Of a stretch of DNA of 64,000 bases, positions 1 to 11,570 are shown in pieces. Location: contig NW_003130358.1 in the NCBI RefSeq assembly GCF_000003605.2, positions 211,080 through 275,079 on the forward strand, in the 5' to 3' direction. The stretch comes from Saccoglossus kowalevskii (taxonomy: Eukaryota; Hemichordata; Enteropneusta; Harrimaniidae). Below the pieces are notes generated by a model. It did no database searches, was not told where the DNA came from, and saw nothing but the letters and a program-made list of their open reading frames with translations. Position 1 is the first letter of the stretch. Each line of letters opens with the position of its first letter. The position numbers and the translations under genes were made by a program.

Positions 1-386
1 ATTATTTATACATGCTATCTTGAGCTGTGACACCACATCCACGATATATGGCTTAGGAAAAGGTCTGTCCTTGAAAAAATCCAAACCAACAAGCAGTTTC
101 AATGTCATGCTTCAGTGTTTGACCAAGATGATGTTTCAAAAGACGACATTGTGGAGTCAGTAGCAAAGCTTTGGTTCCTTTATATGATGGCAAGTTCCAT
201 GAAACATTGGATTCACTCAGAATGGGAAAATTCTTTCAGAAAGTTGCTACAAGCGTTACATGTGTAGGGCCTGAGAATATTTCACCAACATCTGCAGCTG
301 TAGTTTACCATAGTTAACGGGTATACCACCAGGTTCTGATGTGAAAAGGGCAAACTCATGTTAATCCAGAAGAATGGGGCTGGAAA

Positions 387-608
387 GTGAAGAAGGGAAA
401 ATTGCTTGCTATCCAAACTGACAAGCCTCCTGCACCTGACAAATCACTAAAAGTTATCAGATGTAAATGTAAAGCAGGCTGTCGAACGACAAGTTGTACA
501 TGTAGAAAACATGGACTAGAATACTCCCCCATGTGTGATGAATGTAGAGGTTTAAGCTGTAGAAATTCATCCTATCTGGATCTTGATGATGATGATGATC
601 ACCTATAA
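387..608 (+). pseudogene. C-terminal CXC (tesmin/TSO1-like) cysteine-rich domain of the element's protein
   Basis: An open stretch of 73 codons ends at a TAA. It contains the core RCKCKAGCRTTSCTCRKHGL followed by C-x2-C and a further Cys, which is the spacing of a CXC zinc-binding domain. An acidic tail (a run of five Asp before HL) follows. Similar C-terminal CXC domains are common on uncharacterised multi-copy proteins in invertebrate genomes. Upstream coding sequence is frameshifted, so this is the tail of a broken protein and the first Met here is not a real start. Copy B carries the same domain at about 27590-27790 on the minus strand with a 2-base deletion that breaks the frame. Confidence 0.7.
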
Positions 609-1599
609 TATTATAAACTTAAAATTATACTGTCTTGATTTGGTGAGTGGCCAACCAACCAACCTATTTTCATACCAACCAATCCCAAACAGAATGAAGG
701 TATGACAAAACACAAGTCTGATCATGGTAGGTTTGTAACTGTCTCATTCTACCACAAACATTGACATAATTATTGATATAATCGATACCTCACAAGTCTT
801 GAAAATCACCCTTTTGATATTACCAAATCAAACCTTGATATGAGCCCCCTTCATTATGTGATCATTGCAACATTCCACATACCTGTAACTGTGAAGTGTC
901 CTTCATATATATTACCATTGTATCACCATTGTATCATACAATCACATATACTTTGATAAACATAATCCATTTGATTGTTTTTATGTAGATGTTTAATTTG
1001 TGGGAGGTGCAGCAAAGTATCATGTTGATTTGGCGAATCATCGATCTAAATATGCCCCAAATAATCCTGAAATTTTGTTTTTTAATAATGAAAATGATAT
1101 ATGAACAATAATCGCAAAGTTTTCTATATTGTGTAGAATTTATACTGATAAAATGCCAATGAAACAAGACTAATAGCAGACCCTGTGTATTTCTGAAAAT
1201 ATCACCACTTGGTGGCGCTGTACATACATATAGAGGGCGCTATTTGCTTCACCGTGCGCAAAAAAACAATGTTTAGCTGACTAAATATGATAAGTGTGAT
1301 AAATATGTGGATATATTGACCATTATTATCCCATATGCATTTGTATGTTTCACTGCATCAATAAAATGGCTTAATATTTCCATTATATGGGCAATATCAA
1401 TACCTGAAAAAAAAATCAACTTTCCCTTTGTCAGATTTTGGTAGACTTTTGATATGTTGTTTATAGATGTCTATTGTTGCTAAATCTGCAAAGAAACTGT
1501 CTGTTGCAAATTTGTCCGGGTTGACCTAAAAATCAAATTAGATTTGACTGGATCTACTAGCTTTCAAATGACATCGGCTTCACAAGGTCGACGGATTTC

Positions 1600-1641
1600 T
1601 GACGTCAGCAATGACGTCACCATGTATATGACGTCGTCATG
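1600..1641. promoter_or_regulatory. Cluster of CRE/ATF-type palindromes in the element tail (copy A)
   Basis: Two perfect TGACGTCA palindromes and one near match (TGACGTCG) lie within about 42 bases of the non-coding tail of copy A. The cluster is conserved in copy B at 26899-26937, where all three are perfect. TGACGTCA is the classical CREB/ATF site. Whether it works as one here is inference. Confidence 0.4.
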
Positions 1642-1902
1642 CATGTTGCAGTGATCTGTTACAGATGCAGATTTATCTTGCATTCATTGTTTTTAAAATA
1701 TTGTTGCTATACAGTAATACATTTCAATGGTAATTAGAGGTTATTGCATGGTTGGATATCTGTGGTAGGTAAAATCAATGCTAAAAAACAATAAATCTTC
1801 AACATGCTTTGACCAACGGTTTAGGTTCGGGGGGGGGGGGGTCATTCTCAATGACCTTAGCCAACGTTTGAAACAAAATTCGCTAATGTACTATTTTATT
1901 CC

Positions 1903-4861
1903 GGCTCTGCACGTGTTCTATAATACTAAACTGTACACCAAATTTAACACGTGTCTATTTTACACTGTTCGCCGGCGTGAGCGTTGGCAAGCCTAAATAG
2001 GTTTTGACTGTATACAGCGCCACCAGTGGCTGTTATTGCAAGGCGAATTAGTAGATTTTTACCAGTGTGTCACAGTGCAAGGCCTGCTTATCGCAATTAG
2101 AGGGCCACCCACAGAACTCACACTGGACAGGGGGTTCTTTCACTGCTAGTATGGGGTAGACAATACAAAATACCGGAAATTAAATACACATACACGAAAA
2201 TATCGAGTTAAAGCTCCTGGCTATAATACCTCTCTAAATAAAGCACAGAAAATACAATGAATAAGTCACTAAAATAAATGATTGCTTAGGGATGTGTGCA
2301 TTGGTGGAACTCACAGTTCCAGGATGTATTATTGGACGACAGTCAATGGCTTCTGCAACACAACAATAGAGAAATACAGGAGTCTTGCTTGCAGAGGAAC
2401 GCTGGTATTCTGGAGGGCACCGCTGGAAGCAGGAGATCGCAGAGCAGTTCATACAAGTCTCACAGAATGATGGTTGTAGCCTGTAATATTGTATCGTAGC
2501 AGAACACACAGGAAAGCATGTTGAAGTGACGGACACCAATTACAAGTTGAAATGATTCACCCAAACTGTTTTTAGTCTGTCCAATTTATAGGCAGTGACA
2601 CCACCTGGGTTTCCACATTAGCCAGTCAGAATGTAATCTTGCTAGCAACTGTGTCACGTAGGCAACTCAGTAGATCATAAACATCCTTTGTTATTCAAAT
2701 AACAACACACCTGGTAGATTCCAATTCTCCTTCCAAAGTTGTAAACAATCTTTGTTATGTAAATTACAAGCACACCTGGTAGAACCCACTTTGCTTCCAG
2801 AGTTGAAAATAAGTATGACCTGTCAATCACCTTTATGGCAGTTATCACAATATACACCGTTTCTTCCCATGATTCCATGCACACTTCCATTTGCAGGGTT
2901 TGAGGTAATATGACAAAACATGAAATAAAAGATGCTGACACAGTGATCTTGCTGACAAGATTGTATCCATAATTTTGAACACAGGCCAAGCATATACAGT
3001 TATTTTCGCATGAGAAAGCAAAATTGAACTTGGACAAGATGTTATACCATTAATAAAATACAGTAAACAAATTTGAGATTATTTGGATAATCGAGCACAC
3101 AGGAAGAATAACGTTTTTTGAGACACTTGTCCTAATATTTGTCCTAAATTGCTATTTTAGAACAATTCCATGAAATACAATTTAATGACAATTTTTTCGA
3201 CACTATTTGAAACCCAGATTTGTGAAATAATTTAGGAAACAAAGAGTACCCATCATTACCAATATATGTTTTTCAGCCTATGCCACAAGTGTACAATTTA
3301 AGACATGGCATAATATCCCTGCCATATGAACGTATTGTAAAAGCGTTATAATACTGCGAAAATAGAAAATATCCATTAAATTTCAATCATCATTCTCTTG
3401 TCATGAATTACTGTAGTTTTCGCGTGTCTGTTGATCGACTTGGTTACTAGTGAACGTCTGTGTTATATCTGGCATCATTTAGACTTATGCGATATAACCG
3501 TCGCCATCCGGACCGCTATTTCGGACAGTTGGTATTCGCAGCCAGTAATATAGTGAACGATTAATCAAAAGATATGACGTGTTCAGAACTTAGTTTGATT
3601 GGCTATGTGTAAAATGAATGTGTGAAGGTTACGCCCCATGTCTTTAAACTTCTTTGTAATTGGTTAAGGTTTTGAAAGTAAATAAAAGAGTTTTAGTTAA
3701 CACCACGAGAGACGCAGTCTTGGGTCAGCCTTGCGATAGACTTGGGGACTTTTCCCCAGGGCGCTGTGTCTTATAGAGTGCTCGACTGACCGACTAAGAC
3801 GAGAGTGAAACGTATTTCGTTGTGTGTGTCTTATTTGACTGTAAAGCTTAAGTGACGTTCCCGGTCTGGTGCCTCAAGCAGACGAGATATAGAGACCAGA
3901 CGATATTTTCCCCTGACACGTGTGGGAGAACCCCAGAGGAGAAGAATTTCCCCCTCATACTCTCCCCAACTTTTCTAAGTCAATATTATTGCATTGCCCT
4001 GTAATAAAATATATTGTAAAATGAATAAATTCTTGGTATTTCCATTTATGGGTAGGCTTCCATCTTATTATATTTATCTTTTTAGATTTATCCCCATATT
4101 TGTATCGTAAGTAGTATATACAAACAAGTCATTTATACTTACTCTCAGTCGTCTTTACTTTCACGCAGTGTCTGGATGAGTCCTTCATTGCAATTGAGTT
4201 TACCGACAACAACCATACTGCAAAGTCTACCATAGAAGTCGGACAACTGGTGATATCTGTGCGTCCATAACAGATACCAATTAACGCTAATAATGAAAAT
4301 AATTAACAATTAATATCAAGGTTAGTGAATGGCACTGGTCGTCACACGTTAATGTATGCGTCGCATGTGATCTATACAAACAACGAAGCCATTTAACATA
4401 TTGAAAATAAAATAGTTTAGGACTGTCAACATACATGACAGCCCGGTATGAGAGGCATTCGCCAACTCTGTGTCCATGGGATCACGTTTAGTGACCGTAA
4501 CGGTATGCAGTGGATTCCACACGACGTATTTCATTAAAACACAACATTTTCTGTCAAATACTCTGCAAGTTTAGTATTACTGAAATAACAAATAACTAGC
4601 CGTTACGAAAAGCATTTCTGCTAATCCCTCTCATACCCATACGTTAATATAATAAATTCTCCGGAGAGCCTTGTGGTTTTGTACTACATTATAAGAAAAA
4701 AAGGTTTTATGTGCAGAGTAAACTGAGAACATGAATTTGATGTCGAAGATGTTTATATTAACATAACTAGGAATAACGTACGAAACATGTGAAAGCCATT
4801 CAAGATGACAATAACCAAATACGGTTTTTTTCTTAAATTAGAATATTGAACATGTATTCAT
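1903..4861. other. Non-coding stretch, no gene supported
   Basis: No exon with consistent codons, splice sites or a recognisable family was found on either strand. 2234-2539 is open in several frames on both strands, which reflects locally higher GC rather than a gene. An LTR-like segment at 3461-4045 is listed separately. Confidence 0.5.
3461..4045 (+). mobile_element. Possible solo LTR-like segment
   Basis: A TG start (TGTTATATCTGGC) is followed by two CCAAT-box-like GATTGG/AATTGG motifs, then TAAATAAAAGAG, which could be a TATA box, at about 3683. A GC-richer block follows, and polyadenylation-like AATAAA motifs lie near 4005-4030. That order resembles U3-R-U5 of an LTR. No matching terminal CA, target duplication, primer-binding site or internal gag-pol sequence was found, so this is weak. 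An unrelated promoter is an alternative. Confidence 0.25.
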
Positions 4862-5692
4862 TAATAAATCTGAGGTCCATCTGAGGTGGTACCTATATAC
4901 TAGTACTCAATATACTAAGCAGTCGGATATGTGGAGATAAACAGTGGATGCAAACGTGTTCTGTCACTCTGGGTGATTCAAATTCTAGAATACAGAATAA
5001 TAGTTAATATTTTTGTTTTTTCTTGCGCAATTGTATAATAATCACTAACAAGCAGCCTATCGACTGAGATAGCTCCGCTGTTAGCAATGCACATTTCAAT
5101 TAAAGAACAAAAGATATCATTAGAAAATGAACAATATGTAGACTTGCTGTTTTTAACAAGAATTCAAAAATATCCCTTTTCACCAAAAATGACAAAAATT
5201 TGTCATCAAAACTAGATATTTGAAGATATCACCACGAAATTAAAAAATCTAAAAGAGGTCCACATGTAGTACCTATATATGTAATATCAAAGCAATCGGA
5301 CTTGCGGTTTTTAACAAGAACTCGAAAATATCACATTTTACCAAAAATCACAAAAATATTCATCAAAATTAGAGAATTGAAGATATTATCATGAAATTAA
5401 CAAATCTGAGAGAGGACCACATGTAGTACCTATATATGTAATATCAAAGCATTTAACTTGCAGTTTTCAACAAGAAGTCGAAAATATCACTTTTTACCAA
5501 AAATTACATAAATATTCATCAAAATTAGAGAATTGAAGATATCATCATGAAATTAACAAATCTGAGAGAGGACCACATGTAGTACCTATATATGTAATAT
5601 CAAAGCATTTGGACTTGCGGTTTTCAACAAGAAGTCGAAAATATCACTTTTTACCAAAAATTACATAAATATTCATCAAAATTAGAGAATTG
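4862..5692. repeat. Diverged tandem array, about 155-bp unit
   Basis: The phrase GACTTGCGGTTTT-CAACAAGAA recurs at about 5139, 5298, 5453 and 5607, giving spacings near 155. The phrase AGTACCTATATATGTAATAT precedes each full unit, and a more diverged unit lies at about 4862-4930. Units get more alike from left to right. There is no coding potential. The unit length and phrase type recall the internal repeats of pearl/HINE-like non-autonomous elements of marine invertebrates, but no element ends were found. Confidence 0.75.
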
Positions 5693-6318
5693 AATTAACA
5701 TTTAAATAGTAAACATTGTAAACACATTCCTTACTTTTGGAAAGTAAATGTAATAATAGAAGAGAACAGAAAACAATTGTAAAACATAAACACAGTCGCT
5801 GTAGAGAGACTGTGGACCATTCTATTCTTTATCAAAATATTGCTCATATTAGTATTAGAGTCTCGCGTGAATATGATAGATGCATTGGTTGTAATTACTG
5901 GCTCTGAATCCCTAGTGTTGTACACGTGTTGTATACGTTACATGGACCGACATAGAGCAGAACGCGTCGCCATGGCAACCACTCATGGCAATGATGGGAA
6001 GAGTTGTCGGTTGGTCTTCAAAACAAGAATCCTTGTACGTCCCTCCCCTTCTAGGGTTACTCCATACTTGTTTGCATTTTCGGGATACACGTCTGCATTC
6101 CATGATTATATTGATGATGTAGTAATAGTACACGCACCTGTAAAAACAGCTGTGGTCAGCAATATTTTCTGCATAATCATGATTATCACCTGTGAAAAAC
6201 ATTCAAAACGAACGTAATTGGACGAGCAAAAATAAAGATTAATTTCTTCAGATCCTAATTGGCGCTCCACCCTGTGATAGTTCGGTGCGTTATGTATGTG
6301 TGCAAATGGAATAAACAC
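5693..6318. other. Non-coding spacer between two tandem arrays
   Basis: Overlapping short open frames lie on both strands at about 5840-6217 and 5912-6202. None has a recognisable domain or splice context. No feature is supported here. Confidence 0.4.
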
Positions 6319-6880
6319 GATTCTTACCATTGGACGGCAATATATTAGCGAGTCTTTAGCGATTCTTACATTGGTAGGCAATATATTAGCGATTCTTTCA
6401 TTGGTCGGCAATATATTAGCGATTCTTACCATTCGTCGGCAATATATTAGCGATTCTTACCATTGGACGGCAATATATTAGCGATTCATGCCATTCGTCG
6501 GCAATATATTAGCGATTCTTACCATTGGACGGCAATATATTGGCGATTCATGCCATTGGTCGGCAATATATTAGCGATTCTTACCATTGGTCGGCAATAT
6601 ATTAGCGAGTCTTTCATTGGTCGGCAATATATTAGCGATTCTTACCATTGGTCGGCAATATATTAGCGATTCTTACCATTGGACGGCAATATATTAGCGA
6701 TTCATGCCTTTGGTCGGCAATATATTAGCGATTCTTACCATTGGACGGCAATATATTAGCGATTCATGCCATTGGTCGGCAATATATTAGCGATTCTTAC
6801 CATTGGACGGCAATATATTGGAGATTCATGCCATTGGTCGGCAATATATTAGCGATTCTTGCCATTGGTCGGTAATAAAT
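6319..6880 (+). repeat. 31-bp minisatellite with alternating two-unit (62-bp) higher-order pattern
   Basis: About 18 units of roughly 31 bases share the core CAATATATTAGCGATTC. Two variants recur: type A reads CTTACCATTGGACGG and type B reads CATGCCATTGGTCGG. Over much of the array they alternate A-B-A-B, so the effective period is 62 bases. The unit length is not a multiple of three. Open frames through the array encode a low-complexity peptide that shifts frame each unit, so they are not genes. Confidence 0.95.
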
Positions 6881-7084
6881 TTTTCATCATTTATTATTAA
6901 ATAATTAATTAATTATAACGGTTATGGGGTAAAATAATCAGAAATAAAATAAGAAATGTTTATATAATAACTTCAACATGGAAAAATACTTAAGCCGAAA
7001 CGCCCCTTTCCACACATCCGCCTAAAGATATGATAGTGTGCATCCTGGATATCGACTGTACTACTACTGTGAATATCTCAGTGT

Positions 7085-7250
7085 ATTTGTGTGGCAATAG
7101 GTCAAATACAAATGTATGTTAGATTATCGATAGATTATCGAAGACCTATAAACTACTTTAATTTTAAATTTGTGTGGCAATAGGTCAAATACAAATGTAT
7201 GTTAGATTATCGATAGATTATCGAAGACCTATAAACTACTTTAATTTTAA
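7085..7250. repeat. Direct tandem duplication of 83 bp
   Basis: Two essentially identical copies begin with ATTTGTGTGGCAATAGG at 7085 and 7168. Each contains GATTATCGATAGATTATCG. The near identity suggests a recent slippage or unequal-exchange event. Confidence 0.9.
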
Positions 7251-10200
7251 ATCATGTATGGGGTGTTTATATTCACATACAGTGAAAGGACAGAAATGAT
7301 TGGTGGTTAATCGAGAGGTTAATCAATTTTGAATACAAACAAGTTTTGGAGTTGAAACAACAGTGGGAAAGCACTCTACCGAATGTCCTTGATAGGTGTA
7401 AGTATCTTACAAAAACATTGATGCCTAATTTGTTTAATTATTTTAAGGGACATAATTTCCAGCTTTATTCAAAGTAATTCATATATTTTGATATAAAAAA
7501 CAAATGCCTCATCTCAGAAAAAAGTGCTGCATTTAGACGTGAATGGATTCATAAATCATGCAAGATACCAGAAAATCTCGTACAGGTGTCTGTCAAAAAT
7601 TAATGATTAGTTAGTTGGTGTTCAGTGGAGAATGAAGTCAACTGTACTGTTGTCTCCTGTGAATCTATATCTTCAAACACTGAAATCTGTGTTTTTGAAG
7701 TGCGCTTTTAAATGAGTATTATAAAAGCTCTATCTATCATTCTGTTTGCTTTTTATGTATTTTTTTATATTTTGTTTTTGATTTGATAACTTTGGACTGA
7801 ACAGATTTTCTATTAGCTTCAGATTTTGATCAAAGTTTGGCATCTAGTGCATAGAAGTGCTTATATTGACTTTCTGAAATCTTGTTTTCTGTAAAGATTT
7901 TATTGGTATGTTTGCAAATGTGTATCAGACTGTATAACAACTCTCTCCATGAGTTGGTTTTGAAACCCAGTCTAGTATTCCCATTGGATTTGGAAGATAC
8001 ATTATCAACGATATTATTACAAGATAAATGAGTTGCTTCATTGAAAACATACGATAATGCAAATTTCCACTGAGATCAGTCAAGTAGAAACAGTCAAAAT
8101 ATTTTATCAGATTTTCTAAATTTTTGCATGATATTTTTATACAGGACATCTGTTGTTCATACTCAGGGAAGACTTTATACTGATGAATAAGGTGACCAAG
8201 TTTTATAAAGTTTGGAATAGAATTAGTAAAGTTATTATGCACACAATAACAATTATTAACGGCGACAACGCCAGACAGAAATTGTTCCCATAATATACTT
8301 TTCCCTTATATCTTTGATGGTACGGGCAAGGTAAAAATGAATGTTATAAATATAATTGACCGAGGTTGGAAAAGGGCTAAGCAAATTTCACCCTGGAAAC
8401 AGATCAAGGGGTACCGCTTGAAATCGAGGGGAATCTTTATACGTATATTTGTATCCGAAACATTTTGATTACAGCGTTATATGCAAACAATACCACGTTT
8501 CAAAGAACTCACTGACTTCAAAATATGAATATTAAATACTAACCAACTCTTATGCCCACCCCTATTTAGTTCAAAGTGTGGATCCTTATCTGTTTCAGTG
8601 ATAAATTGTGCTCATCGTTTACGACAATTAGTCCTTATTTGATTTTGTTAGCAAAATTTTGAGTGTGAGGGCGGCGCAAGTGCTGTGTCATGTGAAGGCA
8701 TCATGATGCGTGCGCATTATGAGCGTCGACAATATTTAGTTCTTGAGCCAGCCACGAATGAAAGCTGGTGTTCGGTATTTATAAATTTTTATTAAAACGC
8801 TTATAATCAAAGCGACTATTACGCAGCAATATAGTTCCCCTGGAGAGACGGTGCCTAAGTTGTCACGCATCATATAAACAATGTCTAGTAATCGAATGGT
8901 TCTGTATTTTCGAGAGAACAACTTTTCGCTGAAATTATGAATACTTTATCGGGCGCCATGGGGTTTGTGTAAGATATATCATAGTGCAACTTTGATGTCA
9001 CCGACCGTTACTTCGTTTACTAAATCATCCAGAAGGAACTATATTAAACAAGTAACCTGTAGAATACTGTGTGGGTAATATTTTTTATATTGATTTTTGT
9101 TGCATTTGCAGCAAATAGTTACCAAACAATGAGAAATCTATAGGATTGAATATACCCCACAGCTGGCTTCACATACATTGTTCATAGTTCATATGGTGCT
9201 TACACCAGGATTTAATTACAGCACCTAGGCGGTATGTGGTTACAGCTTAATGTTCGAGTAATCGCAAGAAATTGACATGACAATAGAAATTCATTAAAGA
9301 CTGCCACTCCCATGCAATTAACAGCGAGTGAAATTCCTGGGATTGAAACATATACACATGTATTTTGAAGTCACTGGTGTAGGCAACGAATAACTGCAAG
9401 TTGACATAAAGACGAGGTAGTTTATTTAATCAGTGGTCAACTAGAGGCTGAAATTATAATTAATTTGTTTATTTCAATTTCTCCTGACGTCAAATAGAAT
9501 ACACTGGTGAAACACGGTAGTAACTGTGGGTGAAAGGATGTTTTGGGGTGTAGTTTACATTGTATATAGAGTGGTAGGGTCGGGTGTAATGTGTTCATTT
9601 CCAACTATTATGAAGTCACGTAGAATTTCACTTAATTTATTTTTTCTGACATGTTTTCAAGCATTACATGTGAATCCAATTTTCACTGCGCTGTGTCTCA
9701 ATAGAGTATGAGGGGAAATGGCATTTTCACTGGAATTTATTTATCAGGGGAAAAATGTTTTCAGTGATAATGAAGTATTATGACAGATACCCTCCCCGTG
9801 GCTTTCATTGCGTATGGAAGTTATTTTCACGAGTGATGCGGTGTATACTGCTGCCGTACTTTCACGAGCGAAGCCACGGGGAGGATGTGGGGTTCTGTTA
9901 TTATACATAGGTCCCATATTTGATTATTCCATATTAAAAAAAGAACGTGCAACAAACCGGAATAGAAATTTAGGTCGGGGAACCTAATTGCCCATTAATA
10001 TGCTAATTCATGACACTGCCAAAAGAGAATTATTTTTGGTGGTGGTGGTGGTGGTGGTGGTGGGGGGGGGGGATTATATCATTCGTTCGTGAAATCTGAT
10101 ATTACTAAGTACTTTAGCGTAAATAATTTAGTATCTCTCTGAAGGTTGGGTTTCAAGTTACTAGTACCCCCTTATCAATTTTGTTTGTTATTCCTTGCTT

Positions 10201-11189
10201 TTGGTACCAGCAATTCGGGATTTGCATATTTCGATGTATTCAACATACAATATTAAAAACAGATTCTCATATTGTACGTTTAAAAATCTCAACAAACTGA
10301 TGTTGAATCACCCAGGCTTTTATTGGACATTCTTATATTGGTACACCTGGGTAATCCTTATGGTCATGTCCGCTCTGCAATGACATATCAAATAATTTCT
10401 GATAACTGGGTAATAATAATATTATTATTATTCATTGCATCTTTAGAAATACAGTTTTTTTCTACCAGTACAGTAGCAATAAAAGTATAACATAATTATA
10501 ATAATGAAATAATAAAGAAAGAGAAAATATTATAATGTTAAGTATAAAAGTAAAATGTAATGTGTTAAAATTTTTACTAATGATAATAAAACTGAGACTA
10601 ATAATAATTATCAACTATCTATTCTTTCTTAAAAGGCTTTGTATATACACTGTGAAACCTTTTTTAATAAAGGTAATAAAGGCGTTGTTTTACTAATGAT
10701 TTTAATATGTTTCACAGTGTTGTACTCTGAGGTTCTGAATAAGATTTTTCTTATATGAATGAAAGTCACTGCAGTGACGCTGATAAAATATGGAAAACAT
10801 AAGCAGGGCTGTTAAATTTAGAGTAGGCAAGTTTTTAAAGTTACCTGCCCTGTTTGGTAAACTATTTTGACAAGTTTGGATTTTTGTTTAGCCTAGGCCT
10901 TTTCATTCTTGTTCGGAAAGACATTTAAGTGTTGCCGTAGATGACATTTGTTTTGGGGGGGGGGGTCGTAACTGCCATCCCTGTAATCTTGCCGCAATTT
11001 ACGTAACTATCGCCATAGAAATTTAGATAACTATAACATTTGAAATGTTTGTCATGTTATTCACGTGCATTACATTGCGTTTTTATGTCACGTACCATAA
11101 ATTTCGTTTTTTAGTCCTTCAAATTAATTTCAAAGAATGCTCATGGCAAACGTGATTAGCGTAACACGGTTTTGTCCTTTGCCCATGTA
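7251..11189. other. Non-coding stretch with simple repeats and one fold-back, no gene supported
   Basis: No coherent coding region was found. 10039-10072 is a (GGT)n tract running into a G-run. 9776-9911 holds a fold-back: CCTCCCCGTGGCTT at about 9791 is mirrored by AAGCCACGGGGAGG ending at 9884, with partial arms beyond, so it could be a small inverted-repeat element. Runs of A/T-rich simple sequence occupy 10400-10620. Confidence 0.45.
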
Positions 11190-11475
11190 TTACTATTTTC
11201 ATTGGTCTACTGGAAATTTGTACATCACGTGACACAAACCAGTTTCCATTGGTGGGACTCACTCTGTGTTGAAATCGCTATCATTGATTGGTAGAAAATG
11301 CACGTTCCTCATTGGCTAAGACAGTGATAAAACACAAATTTATGTAATCTTTTATTGCATTCGACTGATATTACCGGTAATATCAACTGGATGCATACCG
11401 CATTACTCTATATTGAGATTACTGTCTTTTTTTCCGAGCGAACCTTCTCCTGTCAAGTTTGTTTTGTCATTTCAG
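11190..11475 (+). promoter_or_regulatory. CCAAT-rich candidate promoter and 5' non-coding exon of the sialyltransferase gene
   Basis: Four ATTGG (inverted CCAAT) motifs lie between about 11200 and 11316. They are followed by a segment ending CATTTCAG directly before GTAAGTTATC, an ideal 5' splice site at 11475/11476. The next coding sequence on this strand is the ATG at 13364. I infer a TATA-less promoter and a non-coding first exon spliced toward 13.3 kb. The only acceptor candidates just upstream of 13364 are weak, so the link is uncertain. Confidence 0.3.
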
Positions 11476-11548
11476 GTAAGTTATCATCCTTTATAACATA
11501 CAAGTTTTTATATTCGCCTTAACATTTTCGAACGTTTCTGGACTCATT

Positions 11549-11570
11549 CTTAACCACCAGGTGGCGAGCA
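11549..11570 (+). promoter_or_regulatory. CTCF-like motif
   Basis: CCACCAGGTGGCGAGCAG closely follows the bilaterian CTCF core (CCAnnAGrkGGCr). It lies about 75 bases past the candidate 5' exon. A single motif match is weak evidence of binding. Confidence 0.25.

Larger units (their letters stand above)
1..1902 (+). mobile_element. TIR element carrying a CXC-domain protein, copy A (3' part)
   Basis: Copy A is nearly collinear with the reverse complement of 26620-28137. The similarity covers the end of a degraded coding region and a long non-coding 3' tail, and it stops abruptly after TATTTTATTCCGG near 1902. Copy A runs off the left edge, so its 5' part is not seen. The first 380 bases hold frameshifted coding remnants: the D-T-T-S-R-Y-like stretch seen in copy B, then a segment leading into the CXC domain. 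Two independent insertions sharing both the coding end and about 1.3 kb of non-coding tail show dispersal as one mobile unit. The superfamily is not identified. Confidence 0.75.

Noticed and set aside
2234-2539. Overlapping open frames on both strands, including a Cys-rich minus-strand one
   Set aside because: Three frames are open at once because of local base composition. No family resemblance or splice structure was seen.
6296-6666. Open frames encoding repetitive ILAILT/RQYISDSYHW peptides
   Set aside because: Produced by the 31-bp minisatellite; the frame changes every unit and no start context or domain exists.
10648-10723. Short inverted repeat CACTGTGAAAC ... GTTTCACAGTG
   Set aside because: Eleven-base arms with about 50 bases between, no flanking duplication and AT-rich surroundings; too weak to call an element.
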